Positions 1 through 9,282 of a stretch of 64,000 nucleotides of DNA are shown here, in pieces. Position numbers and translations under genes: made by a program. The notes under the pieces were generated by a model. The model had not been told where the DNA came from. It searched no databases and saw nothing but the letters and a program-made list of their open reading frames with translations. This stretch comes from Clostridiaceae bacterium (GTDB lineage Bacteria; Bacillota; Clostridia; Clostridiales; Clostridiaceae), in NCBI GenBank assembly GCA_902363375.1, contig CABIZX010000001.1, forward strand, positions 372,001 to 436,000, given 5' to 3'. Each line of letters starts with the position of its first letter. Position 1 is the stretch's first letter.

Positions 1-289
1 CTGTAATTATGAGAAGGTAAAACTTATATCTAGGGGAGCATCTAGCTATAACTATCTAAAAAAGGCAGCGGAGAAAGTAAGAAAGCAATATTCTATAAGA
101 TTCAATGCTACATATACAGACCCATTATTGAAGGTAAATTATATGATGGGATATTTTGAAAGTTTAATTAGAGCATATGAAGCTATTATAAATATGTCTT
201 ATGGACAATACATGAAAAGTATAGAGAACTCAGGAAAAGTTAATGCTGAGTTCAAGCTCCTTGAGTTAAGAAACAGGAAAAGCAAATAG
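1..289 (+). CDS. C-terminal end of an unidentified protein (partial)
   Basis: An open frame runs in from the window edge and ends at a TAG at 287-289, giving about 95 residues. The frame starts at base 2, so no start codon is visible. The protein end is basic and Lys/Asn/Tyr-rich, with a predicted mostly helical character and no transmembrane stretch. I recognise no domain. It is followed directly by a hairpin terminator, which supports it being the true end of a transcription unit. Function unknown. Confidence 0.6.
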   Translation, partial: CNYEKVKLISRGASSYNYLKKAAEKVRKQYSIRFNATYTDPLLKVNYMMGYFESLIRAYEAIINMSYGQYMKSIENSGKVNAEFKLLELRNRKSK

Positions 290-302
290 ATTTGTATATA
301 GG

Positions 303-336
303 AAAAAGGTATAAATCAAAAGATTCATACCTTTTT
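303..336. terminator. Bidirectional hairpin terminator between convergent genes
   Basis: Arms 303-317 and 322-336 pair with one A/C mismatch around an AAAA loop. The outer ends are an A-run on one side and a T-run on the other, so the hairpin has a U-tract in either direction. It lies between the stop of the partial gene (289) and the stop of the minus-strand decarboxylase (361). Confidence 0.75.
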
Positions 337-360
337 GTTATAATTAAAACTTATTAAATA

Positions 361-1857
361 TTATTCAACATTGATAAAAACAGCATCTTCATCTTTAACT
401 ACATTTATATATTCAACTTCAGGATCTTCAGTTCCTTGAACATAAAGGCCAGTATCTTTAAGCTGTTGTACATAGTCTACAATTTCTTTGGTAATTTTTT
501 CGCCTGGACATAGAACTGGTATTCCAGGTGGATAAGCCATTAGAAATTCTCCACTAATCATGCCAACACTATTCTTAATTTTAACAGTAGTCTTAACGCT
601 ATTAAATGCTTCATTAGGAATTTGTATTTGTTCTGGAATAGCGGGTATATCTATGAAGTCCGCTTTAGCAGTACCTTTTCCATAATAGTCATCACTGATT
701 TCTCTTAAAGCTGTTAGAAGTCTTTCCATACCTTCTTTAGTATCTCCAAAAGAGCCTACTATAAGAACATTGTATAAATCAGAGAGCTCCATTTGAATAT
801 GATATTTATTAGCTAAAATCATATCTAAATCAAAACCTGTTATACCGAGATCTCTACAGGTTATAGTGATTTTAGTTGGATCAAAGGCATAGGCTCCAGG
901 AACACCAAGAATCTCTTCACCAAAACAGTAGAAACCAGGAATTTTATTGATTTCAGATCTAACATAATTAGAAAGTTCTATAGTTTTGTCTAGTAATTCT
1001 TCTCCATGTAATGCAATTTGTCTTCTAGCAGTATCTAGTGAAGCCATTAGAATATAAGAAGGAGAAGTTGTATGCATTAAGTTTAAAACCTGTTTCACCC
1101 TTGGGATACTAACTCTTTTAGAGTTAACTTGAAGTAGTGAACCTTGAGTTAAAGCACCAATAATTTTATGAGTACTTTGGGCACAAATATCAGCACCAGC
1201 TTCCATAGCAGACATAGGTAGCTTTTTATTAAAGTTTAAGTGTGGTCCATGAGCTTCATCAACTATTAGAGGAATATCATATTCATGAACAATATCGGAA
1301 ATTTGTTTAATGTCTGTGGATACACCGTAATAGGTTGGATTAATTATAAGAACAGCTTTAGCATCCTTATTAGCCTCTAATGTAGCCCTAACATTTTCAG
1401 GAGTAACTCCATTTGCTATTCCAAGCTTTTTATCTAATTCAGGCTGTATATATACAGGAATAGCGCCAGCTAAAATAATTCCACCAGTAATAGATTTATG
1501 AACGTTTCTAGGAATTATTATTTTATCTCCAGCACCTACTACAGAAAGAATCATTGCTTGGATGGCTCCAGATGTACCATGAACTGAGAAAAAGCATGCA
1601 TCTGAGCCGTAAGCATCAGCAGCTAGTTCTTGAGCTTTTTTTATTGGACCTGTTGGATGATGGTAACTATCTACTAGTTTAAAAACTGTAACGTCAATCT
1701 TAAAAGGATTTTCGCCCATGAAGTTCTTAAAATCTATATCTGCTCCAACACCTTTTTTATGCCCAGGAACATGGAATGGAAGAGTGTCTCTATTCACATA
1801 TTCCATTAAGGCATCAAATAATGGGGTTTCATTTTGGTTTAACTTATACAATTCCAT
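361..1857 (-). CDS. Orn/Lys/Arg decarboxylase family protein (PLP-dependent)
   Basis: Fold-type I PLP decarboxylase of the short Bacillus SpeA/YaaO kind (498 aa, typical length). Such enzymes remove CO2 from arginine, lysine or ornithine to give a polyamine precursor. Visible motifs: the N-terminal HVPGHKKG loop (about residues 29-36), SVHGTSGAIQA (91-101), the Asp-Glu-Ala-His cofactor motif (200-203) and the Schiff-base lysine K231 in STHK. The C-terminal decarboxylase domain carries the MAYPPGIPVLCPGE signature. Start is an ATG preceded by AGAGGG. It is monocistronic here, with no speE/speB neighbours, so the substrate (Arg versus Lys) cannot be read from context. Confidence 0.9.
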   Translation of the reverse strand: MELYKLNQNETPLFDALMEYVNRDTLPFHVPGHKKGVGADIDFKNFMGENPFKIDVTVFKLVDSYHHPTGPIKKAQELAADAYGSDACFFSVHGTSGAIQAMILSVVGAGDKIIIPRNVHKSITGGIILAGAIPVYIQPELDKKLGIANGVTPENVRATLEANKDAKAVLIINPTYYGVSTDIKQISDIVHEYDIPLIVDEAHGPHLNFNKKLPMSAMEAGADICAQSTHKIIGALTQGSLLQVNSKRVSIPRVKQVLNLMHTTSPSYILMASLDTARRQIALHGEELLDKTIELSNYVRSEINKIPGFYCFGEEILGVPGAYAFDPTKITITCRDLGITGFDLDMILANKYHIQMELSDLYNVLIVGSFGDTKEGMERLLTALREISDDYYGKGTAKADFIDIPAIPEQIQIPNEAFNSVKTTVKIKNSVGMISGEFLMAYPPGIPVLCPGEKITKEIVDYVQQLKDTGLYVQGTEDPEVEYINVVKDEDAVFINVE

Positions 1858-2234
1858 ACCCTCTTTCTAATTTATAAAGTATAGAGATATCAATAATATA
1901 ATTGTTATAGAAATTCCCTATAATAAATCTTATATAAAATAAATTATTTATAAAGTTATAAAACAAACTTATTATAGAATAATATTAGTATCAATGCAAT
2001 AAAATTTTAATTTATAATTAAATATTTGTAAGGTTTTAATTATTATATGAACTATTGTATTATAAATGTATGATAAAGTATAAAATTTTAAACAGGACAT
2101 GAATTGAGTTATATAAAATATAAAAAAATTACGAAAATATTACTTTATACAAAAAAGAGATGATTAAAATTTAATTAGGTGGTAATATAGGTAAGTGGAA
2201 TAATTTAAAAATTAAAGATTTAAGAAGGTGCATT
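1858..2234. other. Divergent intergenic region, no gene
   Basis: 377 bases of very AT-rich sequence between two divergently transcribed genes. Apart from the minus-strand promoter at 1971-1999 I see no ORF, RNA structure or repeat. No convincing plus-strand promoter for the TPR gene stood out. Confidence 0.6.
1971..1999 (-). promoter_or_regulatory. Sigma-A-type promoter for the decarboxylase
   Basis: On the minus strand a TTGCAT box (1994-1999) and a perfect TATAAT (1971-1976) are separated by 17 bases. This would give a leader of roughly 105 bases before the decarboxylase ATG at 1857. Confidence 0.5.
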
Positions 2235-3296
2235 ATGAGTAATGAAAATTATTTTCTAGAAAAACTTGAAAAAATGTTGTTTCTTGAAATAAAAAAAGAT
2301 AGTAAAATAAATGAATATGTATTTAAAGAAAATGTATATTTACCAGTTAATTCAGATAAAATAATTTCTAAAACAAAAGAAGGGGATGATTTATCCAATA
2401 TTCCTGTTAATTTCTTTATAGAAGGAATATTCTATGCACTAGGTGCGGATAAGAACTTTAGATTTAATGATGTATATAAAGAAATAATTGAATCTATCCC
2501 TAGTAGTGTTAATTATATAAAAGGGAAGGTATTTGAAAACATAAAAAACGAAAATTATGAAGATGGATATATACTTTTAAGAGGTTTATTAGAGATTGAA
2601 ATCACAAAAGATAACTTAAATAAAGCATTTATATTAGCTGATGGAATCAGAGGAAGAAATAATATATTTAAAGAAGAACTTATTAAACTTATAGAACTTG
2701 GAAAAGAGATAAAAGATTATCCACAGCCATATTATTATGAAGCGTTACTAAATAATGAAGATAAAAACTATGAACGAGCTCACTTTAATATTAATCAGTA
2801 TATAACTTTAGGCGGTAAAATAACCGACGAGGTAGAGGAGCTTAAAGAAAACCTAGAGATAATTAATTCTTTTGAAAAGGGAAAAGAATTTGTTTATGAA
2901 GAACCTAAAAAGGCTTTAGAGATATTATTGCCTTTAGTGGATGTATTAGGTGACAGTGCTGATATATTTTATTATATAGCAGTTTCATATAGAATTTTAC
3001 AAAACTATGAAAAAGCTATATACTATTTAAATGAAGCATTGTCTATAGATAGCAATTATGTTCAGGTATTTAATGAATTAGGTATAAATTATGCTTGTAT
3101 AAGTGAATTTGAAACAGCTATTAAATATTTAAGAAAGGTTTTTGAAGTTACTAAATCTATAGAAGTATGCACTAATTTAATAATGTGTTATATAAATATT
3201 AAAGATTTTAATCAAGCAAAAGCTCATTTAGATATAGCGAAGAAGTTAAATCCGGAAGATGAAATTGTTAAAGAGTTAGAAAAAGTATTACTATAG
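2235..3296 (+). CDS. Tetratricopeptide-repeat protein
   Basis: 353-aa soluble protein, no signal peptide. The C-terminal half contains recognisable 34-residue TPR helices: about residues 235-268 (ADIFYYIAVSYRILQNYEKA), 269-302, and a third ending near 345 (FNQAKAHLDIAKKLNPED). The N-terminal half is helical and less regular, possibly degenerate repeats. TPR domains are protein-protein scaffolds; the partner is unknown. ATG preceded by AAGAAGG. It lies upstream of, and may be separate from, the polysaccharide operon, which has its own promoter at 3397. Confidence 0.8.
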   Translation: MSNENYFLEKLEKMLFLEIKKDSKINEYVFKENVYLPVNSDKIISKTKEGDDLSNIPVNFFIEGIFYALGADKNFRFNDVYKEIIESIPSSVNYIKGKVFENIKNENYEDGYILLRGLLEIEITKDNLNKAFILADGIRGRNNIFKEELIKLIELGKEIKDYPQPYYYEALLNNEDKNYERAHFNINQYITLGGKITDEVEELKENLEIINSFEKGKEFVYEEPKKALEILLPLVDVLGDSADIFYYIAVSYRILQNYEKAIYYLNEALSIDSNYVQVFNELGINYACISEFETAIKYLRKVFEVTKSIEVCTNLIMCYINIKDFNQAKAHLDIAKKLNPEDEIVKELEKVLL

Positions 3297-3396
3297 ATGA
3301 ATTTCATATATACTGTATATACTGTGAAAAATATAGAAATATATAATGGTTAATATAAATAAATAGATAATATTTTATGAATAACTTTAAATGGAA

Positions 3397-3425
3397 TTGT
3401 GTTTATATGTAAAAAACAGTATAAT
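3397..3425 (+). promoter_or_regulatory. Sigma-A-type promoter of the polysaccharide locus
   Basis: TTGTGT (3397-3402), 17-base spacer, perfect TATAAT (3420-3425). This places a transcription start near 3432, giving a roughly 75-base leader to the ATG at 3507. Confidence 0.5.
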
Positions 3426-3506
3426 AACTGTGATAAACCTTTGAAATTTACATTTTAAAACATATTGACTTATTTGATTACCATAATTGATTTAGGAAGT
3501 GAAATT

Positions 3507-5348
3507 ATGAAAAAAGAAAATAAAATTATAGTATTAGATGTAATTCTTGTTGTAATAAGTCTATATTTTGCCTTATTATTAAAATTTGATTTTAGAATTC
3601 AACCTGATTATAGGGAGTTTTTCTTACTATCAATAATTCCAGTTGTAATATTTACCGTATTGTTCAATGTAATATTTAAACTATATAGCAATATATGGAA
3701 ATATGCATCTGTAGAGGAATTGCTATCTATAGTATATTCTATGACGGCTTCTAATATTGTATTTATAATCTATGGATATTTTATAAGCCATACAATGCTA
3801 AAGAGTAGATTTTTTAGATTCCCAATTACTGTCCATATTATCTTTTGGTTGTTGAGTGTTATAAGTTTAGGTGGAGTTAGGTTTTTATATAGAATCATGG
3901 AGAATAATGGCTCAGATAAAGGGCAAATTAATAAGAGAAAAAATTTATTAATTATAGGTGCTGGAGATGCTGGAGCTATACTTATTAAGGAAATAAAAAA
4001 CAATAGCACATTGAATTACAAAATTGTTGGATTAATTGATGATAATTCAAATAAAATAGGGAAGAGAATTCACGGAGTAAAGGTAGTAGGGGACAGAAAT
4101 AAGATTATATCATTTTGTAAGCAAAATAAGGTTGATGAAATAATGCTTGCAATGCCATCTGTAGATAAGAATACTAAAAAAGAAATATTAGACATATGCA
4201 AGCAAGTAACAAAAAATATTAAGACTATGCCTGGAATATATAAAATTATTGATGATAACATAAATGTAAATCATATGAGAGATGTAAACATAGATGATTT
4301 ATTGGGAAGAGAGTCAATAAAGTTAAAGTCAGAACATATAGACAAATATATAAAAGGTAAAACTATATTAGTTACAGGTGGTGGTGGAAGTATTGGATCT
4401 GAAATTATTAGACAGATAGCTAAATTTTCACCTAAGAAAATATTAATTTTAGACATTTATGAAAATAATGCTTATGATTTGGAGATGGAGTTTAACAGAA
4501 ATTATCCAGAAATAAACAAACAGGTTATTATCGCATCTGTAAGAGATATGACTAGAATAGATCAAATATTTAATGAGCATAGACCAGAAGTTGTATTTCA
4601 TGCAGCAGCTCATAAACATGTACCTTTAATGGAAGGCAATGTAGGTGATGCAATTAAAAATAATATTTTAGGAACTTATAATGTTACTAAATGTTGTGAT
4701 AAATATAATGTAAAAAAGTTTGTTTTAATTAGTACGGATAAAGCTGTAAATCCAACAAATGTAATGGGAGCAACTAAAAGATTTTGTGAGCTTATAATTC
4801 AAGCTTTTAATGAAGTTAGTAAAACAGATTATGTAGCTGTTAGATTTGGAAATGTTCTTGGAAGTAATGGTTCAGTAATTCCTTTATTTAAAAAGCAAAT
4901 CGAGAAGGGCGGACCGTTAACTGTAACTCATCCAGAAATAACAAGATTCTTTATGACAATTCCAGAGGCGGCCCAGTTAGTTATTCAGGCTGGAGGGCTT
5001 GCAGAAGGTGGAGAAATATTTGTATTAGATATGGGAAAACCAGTTAAGATGGTTGACTTGGCAAGAGATTTAATAACGTTATCAGGATATAAACCTGATG
5101 TGGATATAAAAATAGAATATGTAGGTTTAAGACCAGGAGAAAAGTTGTATGAAGAGCTTTTAATGGATGAGGTAGCTCTTACATCAACAGAACATAATAA
5201 GATATTTGTTGAAAAACCTAAAGATGCAACTATAGAATTTATAGAAGAATCTATAAATGAGTTTAGAAATGTAGATAATATGACTAAAGAAGAAATAATA
5301 AAATTGCTTGAAGAAAAAGTTCCAACATATAAAAGAAAAAAAGACTAA
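3507..5348 (+). CDS. Membrane-bound UDP-GlcNAc 4,6-dehydratase-like protein (CapD/WbpM/PglF family)
   Basis: 613-aa polysaccharide enzyme that converts a UDP-HexNAc to its 4-keto-6-deoxy form. Layout: four N-terminal membrane helices (about 7-130), a first Rossmann-like domain with GAGDAG (151-156), then the catalytic SDR domain with GGGGSIGS (291-298). The usual YxxxK tyrosine is replaced by Met in MGATK (M420, K424), as in long membrane-bound dehydratases such as WbpM. The frame is open further upstream (3465), but AGGAAG at 3494-3499 sits 7 bases before the ATG at 3507, which I chose. First gene of the locus. An epimerase or dehydratase outcome cannot be separated by sequence alone. Confidence 0.88.
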   Translation: MKKENKIIVLDVILVVISLYFALLLKFDFRIQPDYREFFLLSIIPVVIFTVLFNVIFKLYSNIWKYASVEELLSIVYSMTASNIVFIIYGYFISHTMLKSRFFRFPITVHIIFWLLSVISLGGVRFLYRIMENNGSDKGQINKRKNLLIIGAGDAGAILIKEIKNNSTLNYKIVGLIDDNSNKIGKRIHGVKVVGDRNKIISFCKQNKVDEIMLAMPSVDKNTKKEILDICKQVTKNIKTMPGIYKIIDDNINVNHMRDVNIDDLLGRESIKLKSEHIDKYIKGKTILVTGGGGSIGSEIIRQIAKFSPKKILILDIYENNAYDLEMEFNRNYPEINKQVIIASVRDMTRIDQIFNEHRPEVVFHAAAHKHVPLMEGNVGDAIKNNILGTYNVTKCCDKYNVKKFVLISTDKAVNPTNVMGATKRFCELIIQAFNEVSKTDYVAVRFGNVLGSNGSVIPLFKKQIEKGGPLTVTHPEITRFFMTIPEAAQLVIQAGGLAEGGEIFVLDMGKPVKMVDLARDLITLSGYKPDVDIKIEYVGLRPGEKLYEELLMDEVALTSTEHNKIFVEKPKDATIEFIEESINEFRNVDNMTKEEIIKLLEEKVPTYKRKKD

Positions 5349-5399
5349 AATATGTAGCAAAATGTGTAATATAATTAATTACTAATGGGAGGAACAATT

Positions 5400-6716
5400 A
5401 TGATTCAATTAAAGGAAGAGTTATTATTAAAGTTAAAAAATAAGACAGCTAAACTTGGTGTAGTAGGTCTTGGATATGTAGGACTTCCCCTTGCAGTAGA
5501 AAAAGCTAAGGCTGGATATGAAGTTGTAGGATTTGATGTTCAAGATAAAAAGGTTGATATGGTTAACAATGGAGAGAATTACATAGGTGATATAGTAGAT
5601 GATGATTTAGCAGAGCTTGTTAAATCAGGAAAATTAAAAGCAACTACTGATTTCAGTTTTATAAAAGAGGTAGATACGGTGTGTATAGCCGTACCAACAC
5701 CACTTGATATTTATAAGCAACCGGACTTATCTTATGTAGTGAATTCAACAAAAGATGTAGCAAGATATTTAAAGAGAGGAATGTTAGTGGTTCTTGAAAG
5801 TACAACTTATCCAGGAACAACTGATGAAGTTATAAAGCCAATTCTTGAAGAAAGTGGATTAAAATGTGGAGAAGATTTCTTCTTAGCATTTTCACCTGAA
5901 AGAGTAGACCCTGGTAATAAAGAATACAATACTAAAAATACGCCTAAAGTTGTTGGTGGATGTACACCAGATTGTACGGAAGTTGCTGGAACCTTATATA
6001 GAAGTGTATTGGATGGAGAAATAATGGAAGTATCATCACCAGCAGTAGCTGAGATGGAGAAGATTCTTGAAAATACATTTAGAAATATAAACATAGCCTT
6101 AGCAAATGAGATGGCAATATTGTGTAAAAGAATGGGAATTGATGTTTGGGAAGTTATTGATGCAGCAAAGACTAAGCCTTATGGATTCATGCCATTTTAC
6201 CCAGGACCAGGTCTTGGAGGTCACTGTATACCATTAGATCCATTTTATCTAGAGTGGAAAGCTAAAGAGTATGATTATCATACAAAACTTATAGAAACCT
6301 CAGGTATAATTAATGATTCTATGCCAGAATTCGTAGTTGAAAATGTTATGAAACTTTTAAATGGACACAGAAAATCATTAAACGGTGCTAAAGTTCTTGT
6401 TATGGGAGCAGCATATAAAAAAGATATAGATGATATGAGAGAGTCTCCAACATTGAAAGTTCTTGAGATACTAGAGAAAAATGGAGCAGATATAATGGTT
6501 AATGATCCATATATCCCATCTTTTAAACATAAAGGAGTTGAATATATATCTGTAGATTGGAAAAAAGAAATTGAAAATGCAGATATAGTAATTATAACTA
6601 CAGACCATAGTTGTTATGATTATGAGTCAATAGTTGAGAAGTCTAAACTTCTTTATGATACAAGAAATGCTACGAAAAATGTTAAGAATAATAGAAATAA
6701 AATAAATAAACTTTAA
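5400..6716 (+). CDS. UDP-N-acetyl-hexosamine 6-dehydrogenase (WbpA/WecC-like)
   Basis: 438-aa NAD-dependent nucleotide-sugar dehydrogenase that oxidises C6 of a UDP-HexNAc to the uronic acid in two steps. GLGYVG nucleotide-binding motif at 23-28, SPERVDPG at 165-172, and catalytic Cys276 within GLGGHCIPLD. The overall pattern (ESTTYPGTT, the KPYGFMPFYPGPG segment) resembles WbpA, which makes UDP-GlcNAcA, more than UDP-glucose dehydrogenase. The frame is open to 5385, but GGGAGGA at 5387-5393 points to the ATG at 5400. A 51-base gap follows the dehydratase. Confidence 0.9.
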   Translation: MIQLKEELLLKLKNKTAKLGVVGLGYVGLPLAVEKAKAGYEVVGFDVQDKKVDMVNNGENYIGDIVDDDLAELVKSGKLKATTDFSFIKEVDTVCIAVPTPLDIYKQPDLSYVVNSTKDVARYLKRGMLVVLESTTYPGTTDEVIKPILEESGLKCGEDFFLAFSPERVDPGNKEYNTKNTPKVVGGCTPDCTEVAGTLYRSVLDGEIMEVSSPAVAEMEKILENTFRNINIALANEMAILCKRMGIDVWEVIDAAKTKPYGFMPFYPGPGLGGHCIPLDPFYLEWKAKEYDYHTKLIETSGIINDSMPEFVVENVMKLLNGHRKSLNGAKVLVMGAAYKKDIDDMRESPTLKVLEILEKNGADIMVNDPYIPSFKHKGVEYISVDWKKEIENADIVIITTDHSCYDYESIVEKSKLLYDTRNATKNVKNNRNKINKL

Positions 6717-6728
6717 TAAATTAATGCT

Positions 6729-6771
6729 ATTAGATACAGTACAAGAAAATATTCTTAGTGCTGTATCTAAT
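6729..6771 (+). other. Intergenic stem-loop without U-tract
   Basis: Perfect 11-base arms at 6729-6739 and 6761-6771 enclose a smaller hairpin (AAGAA/TTCTT). No T-run follows, so it is not a classical terminator. It may be a processing or stabilising structure between the WbpA- and WbpB-like genes. Confidence 0.5.
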
Positions 6772-6865
6772 AATTATGAATAGAAATTTAATGGACAATA
6801 TATGAATTATATTTGAAGAGATAATTTTAAAATTAATCTCTAAAGTATATTAGGAGGAATTAATT

Positions 6866-7966
6866 ATGAAAATTTTTAATGTAGCTGTTATTGGATGTGG
6901 AAGAATATCTTATAAAGGAATAGAAGCAATAGTAAATAACAAAGAATCCCTACAATTAGTAGCGACTTGTGATCCTATTGAAGAAAAAGCCGTTGCAAAG
7001 AAAAATGAGTATATTGAAAAACTAGGTAAAGATGCAAAAGTAAATACATATAAAGATTACAAAGAAATGTTGGAAAAAGAAGATATAGATATAGTTTATA
7101 TAGCAACTGAAAGTGGATATCATCCAGAAATCGCTATAAATTGTATGAATAAAGGCAAACATGTTATAGTTGAAAAGCCAATGGCATTATCTATTAAAGA
7201 TGCTGATGAAATGATAGCATGTGCTAAGCAAAATAATGTTAAATTATGTGTATCACACCAAAATAGATTTAATGCAGCTATTCAAAAATTAAGAAAAGAA
7301 GTAGAGGCAAATAAATTTGGCAAAATGGTAAATGGTACAGCTAGAATTCTTTGGAATAGAAATATGGGATATTATGAGCAAGCACCTTGGAGAGGAACTT
7401 ATGAGCTTGATGGTGGAACATTAATGAATCAATGTATTCACAATATAGATTTGCTACAATGGATGATGTGTTCAGAAGTTGATTCAGTATATGCTCAATG
7501 TGATACTTTCCTAAGAAGTATAGATGCTGAAGATTTTGGTGCTATAATAATAAGATTTAAAAATGGTGCTATTGGTATAGTAGAAGGTAGTGCATGTGTA
7601 TATCCTAAAAATTTAGAAGAAACTCTAAGTATTTTTGGAGAAAAGGCAGCAGTTTGCATAGGTGGTCTTGCTGTAAATAAAATTGAAACTTGGAGAATTG
7701 AGGGAGCAGAAGAAAGTGAAGATGAAGTTTTAGCAGCTCAAGATGCTGATCCAGATAATGTTTATGGATTTGGACATACTTTATTATTTAAGGATGTAGT
7801 AGACTCAATTATAGAGAATAGACAGCCTCTTGTAAGTGGTGAGGAAGCTAAAAAACCATTAGAAATCATACTAGCTGCATATAAGTCTACTGCGACAGGA
7901 ATGCCTGTTAAATTTCCATTAGGAGATTTTTCTACAATGGATATGAAGTCAATGAAAAATAAGTAA
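6866..7966 (+). CDS. Gfo/Idh/MocA oxidoreductase, WbpB/WlbA-like UDP-sugar 3-dehydrogenase
   Basis: 366 aa. N-terminal Rossmann domain with GCGRIS (10-15), family-typical EKP (103-105), then the substrate half with QNRFNAAI, YYEQAPWRGT and LDGGTLMNQCIHNID (about 170-195), a block characteristic of WlbA/WbpB. That family oxidises the C3 hydroxyl of UDP-GlcNAcA to the 3-keto sugar that an aminotransferase then aminates. A WbpA-like gene precedes it and a WbpI-like epimerase and an aminotransferase follow, which fits this role. ATG preceded by AGGAGGA. Confidence 0.8.
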   Translation: MKIFNVAVIGCGRISYKGIEAIVNNKESLQLVATCDPIEEKAVAKKNEYIEKLGKDAKVNTYKDYKEMLEKEDIDIVYIATESGYHPEIAINCMNKGKHVIVEKPMALSIKDADEMIACAKQNNVKLCVSHQNRFNAAIQKLRKEVEANKFGKMVNGTARILWNRNMGYYEQAPWRGTYELDGGTLMNQCIHNIDLLQWMMCSEVDSVYAQCDTFLRSIDAEDFGAIIIRFKNGAIGIVEGSACVYPKNLEETLSIFGEKAAVCIGGLAVNKIETWRIEGAEESEDEVLAAQDADPDNVYGFGHTLLFKDVVDSIIENRQPLVSGEEAKKPLEIILAAYKSTATGMPVKFPLGDFSTMDMKSMKNK

Positions 7967-7979
7967 GTGAGGGTTCACT

Positions 7980-9272
7980 GTGGGATATAGAAAAAATATA
8001 GCGAGTAATTTTGTTACTCAGATAATTACATCGGTTTTAGCTTTTGTGGTTAGTATTATAGTTTCTAGAGTATTAGGTGCAGAAGGAAAAGGAGAAGTAG
8101 CATACTTCCTATTGTTTTTTACAACAATAGGACAGTATGGCCACTTTGGAATTACTTATGCTACTCCATATTTTAGTAAAAAGACTAAGTTTAGTGGTGA
8201 AGAAGTATTTAATAGTAATTTTTCTTATATAATACTTATGTGTGTTATACAATCAAGTTTGGTGATTATAGCAAAGAGTTTTGGATTAATTTTCAAAGAA
8301 TATAGTTATTTAACTTTATTTCTTGGAATATTAATTTTAGCATTTACTATGATAGCTGAATTTTTATCAACAGTATATATAGGTAATGAAAGAATTATTG
8401 AAGTAAATAAAATCACTTTAGCATCTAATATAATAAAAATAGCATTAACTATAATATTATGGCTTACAGAATTATTAAATATATATACTTATTTGTTGGT
8501 TTTATCTTTACCAGTTATATTTAATTCAATATTATTAATGAGAAAATCAAAACAAAAGTATAAATTTGAGATAAATAAAGTCTTAATGAGTAAGGAATTT
8601 AAATTTGGAATAACTATATATCTAGCAACCTTATTTATTTTCATGAATTATAAAATTGACCAATTCTTTATAAAGTTTATGTTAGGAACAACTGAATTAG
8701 GAGTTTATAGTGTATCAGTATCTCTAGCAGAACTTCTATTTTTAATTCCTGGTAGTGTAGCAAGTGCAATTTTGGGAAGATTATATAATATGAAAAACGA
8801 TACTCCGGAAGAAAGGGCTAGACTTACTAGTAATACTATAAAAGTTACTTTTTATGTAACATTTCTTATTATGATAATAGGTATTCTATGTACGCCTATT
8901 ATTCCAGTTTTATACGGAAAACAGTATACGGGTGCTATAGTACCTACAATTATATTATTTATGGGAATTCTATTTGCATCAATAGGAAAAATTTCGTCAT
9001 CTTACTTCCAAAGTTCTGGAGAGCCAAAAGTACACTTATATATAACCTTTTCAGTATTTGCTATAAATATTGTTTTTAATGCAGTGTTAATACCACTTGC
9101 TGGTATAAATGGTGCTGCTATTGCTTCAAGTATTTCATACTTTGCATATGGAATAATATATGTAATTATCTTTATTAGAAAAGAAAAGTTTACTTTTGAA
9201 GGATTATTCCTATTTAGTGATAGTGATAAAGAGATGATTAGACAAGTAAAACGTAGAGTTTTAAAAAGATAA
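7980..9272 (+). CDS. Oligosaccharide flippase (Wzx, MATE/MOP superfamily)
   Basis: 430-aa polytopic membrane protein with about 12 predicted helices, of the polysaccharide transporter branch of the MOP superfamily. It starts with ASNFVTQIITSVLAFVVSII, followed by the RVLGAEGKGEVAY loop typical of Wzx-like flippases. It would move the undecaprenyl-linked repeat unit across the membrane. The start is GTG at 7980, 13 bases after the previous stop, with GTGAGGG just upstream. The next gene follows after 10 bases. The presence of a Wzy-like gene nearby supports a Wzx/Wzy pathway. Confidence 0.85.
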   Translation: MGYRKNIASNFVTQIITSVLAFVVSIIVSRVLGAEGKGEVAYFLLFFTTIGQYGHFGITYATPYFSKKTKFSGEEVFNSNFSYIILMCVIQSSLVIIAKSFGLIFKEYSYLTLFLGILILAFTMIAEFLSTVYIGNERIIEVNKITLASNIIKIALTIILWLTELLNIYTYLLVLSLPVIFNSILLMRKSKQKYKFEINKVLMSKEFKFGITIYLATLFIFMNYKIDQFFIKFMLGTTELGVYSVSVSLAELLFLIPGSVASAILGRLYNMKNDTPEERARLTSNTIKVTFYVTFLIMIIGILCTPIIPVLYGKQYTGAIVPTIILFMGILFASIGKISSSYFQSSGEPKVHLYITFSVFAINIVFNAVLIPLAGINGAAIASSISYFAYGIIYVIIFIRKEKFTFEGLFLFSDSDKEMIRQVKRRVLKR

Positions 9273-9282
9273 TGGAGGAAAT

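Noticed and set aside
3300..3330. Repeated TATACTG units as an operator upstream of the polysaccharide locus
   Set aside because: Two direct copies only, not symmetric, and more than 60 bases from the promoter; could be chance in AT-rich DNA.
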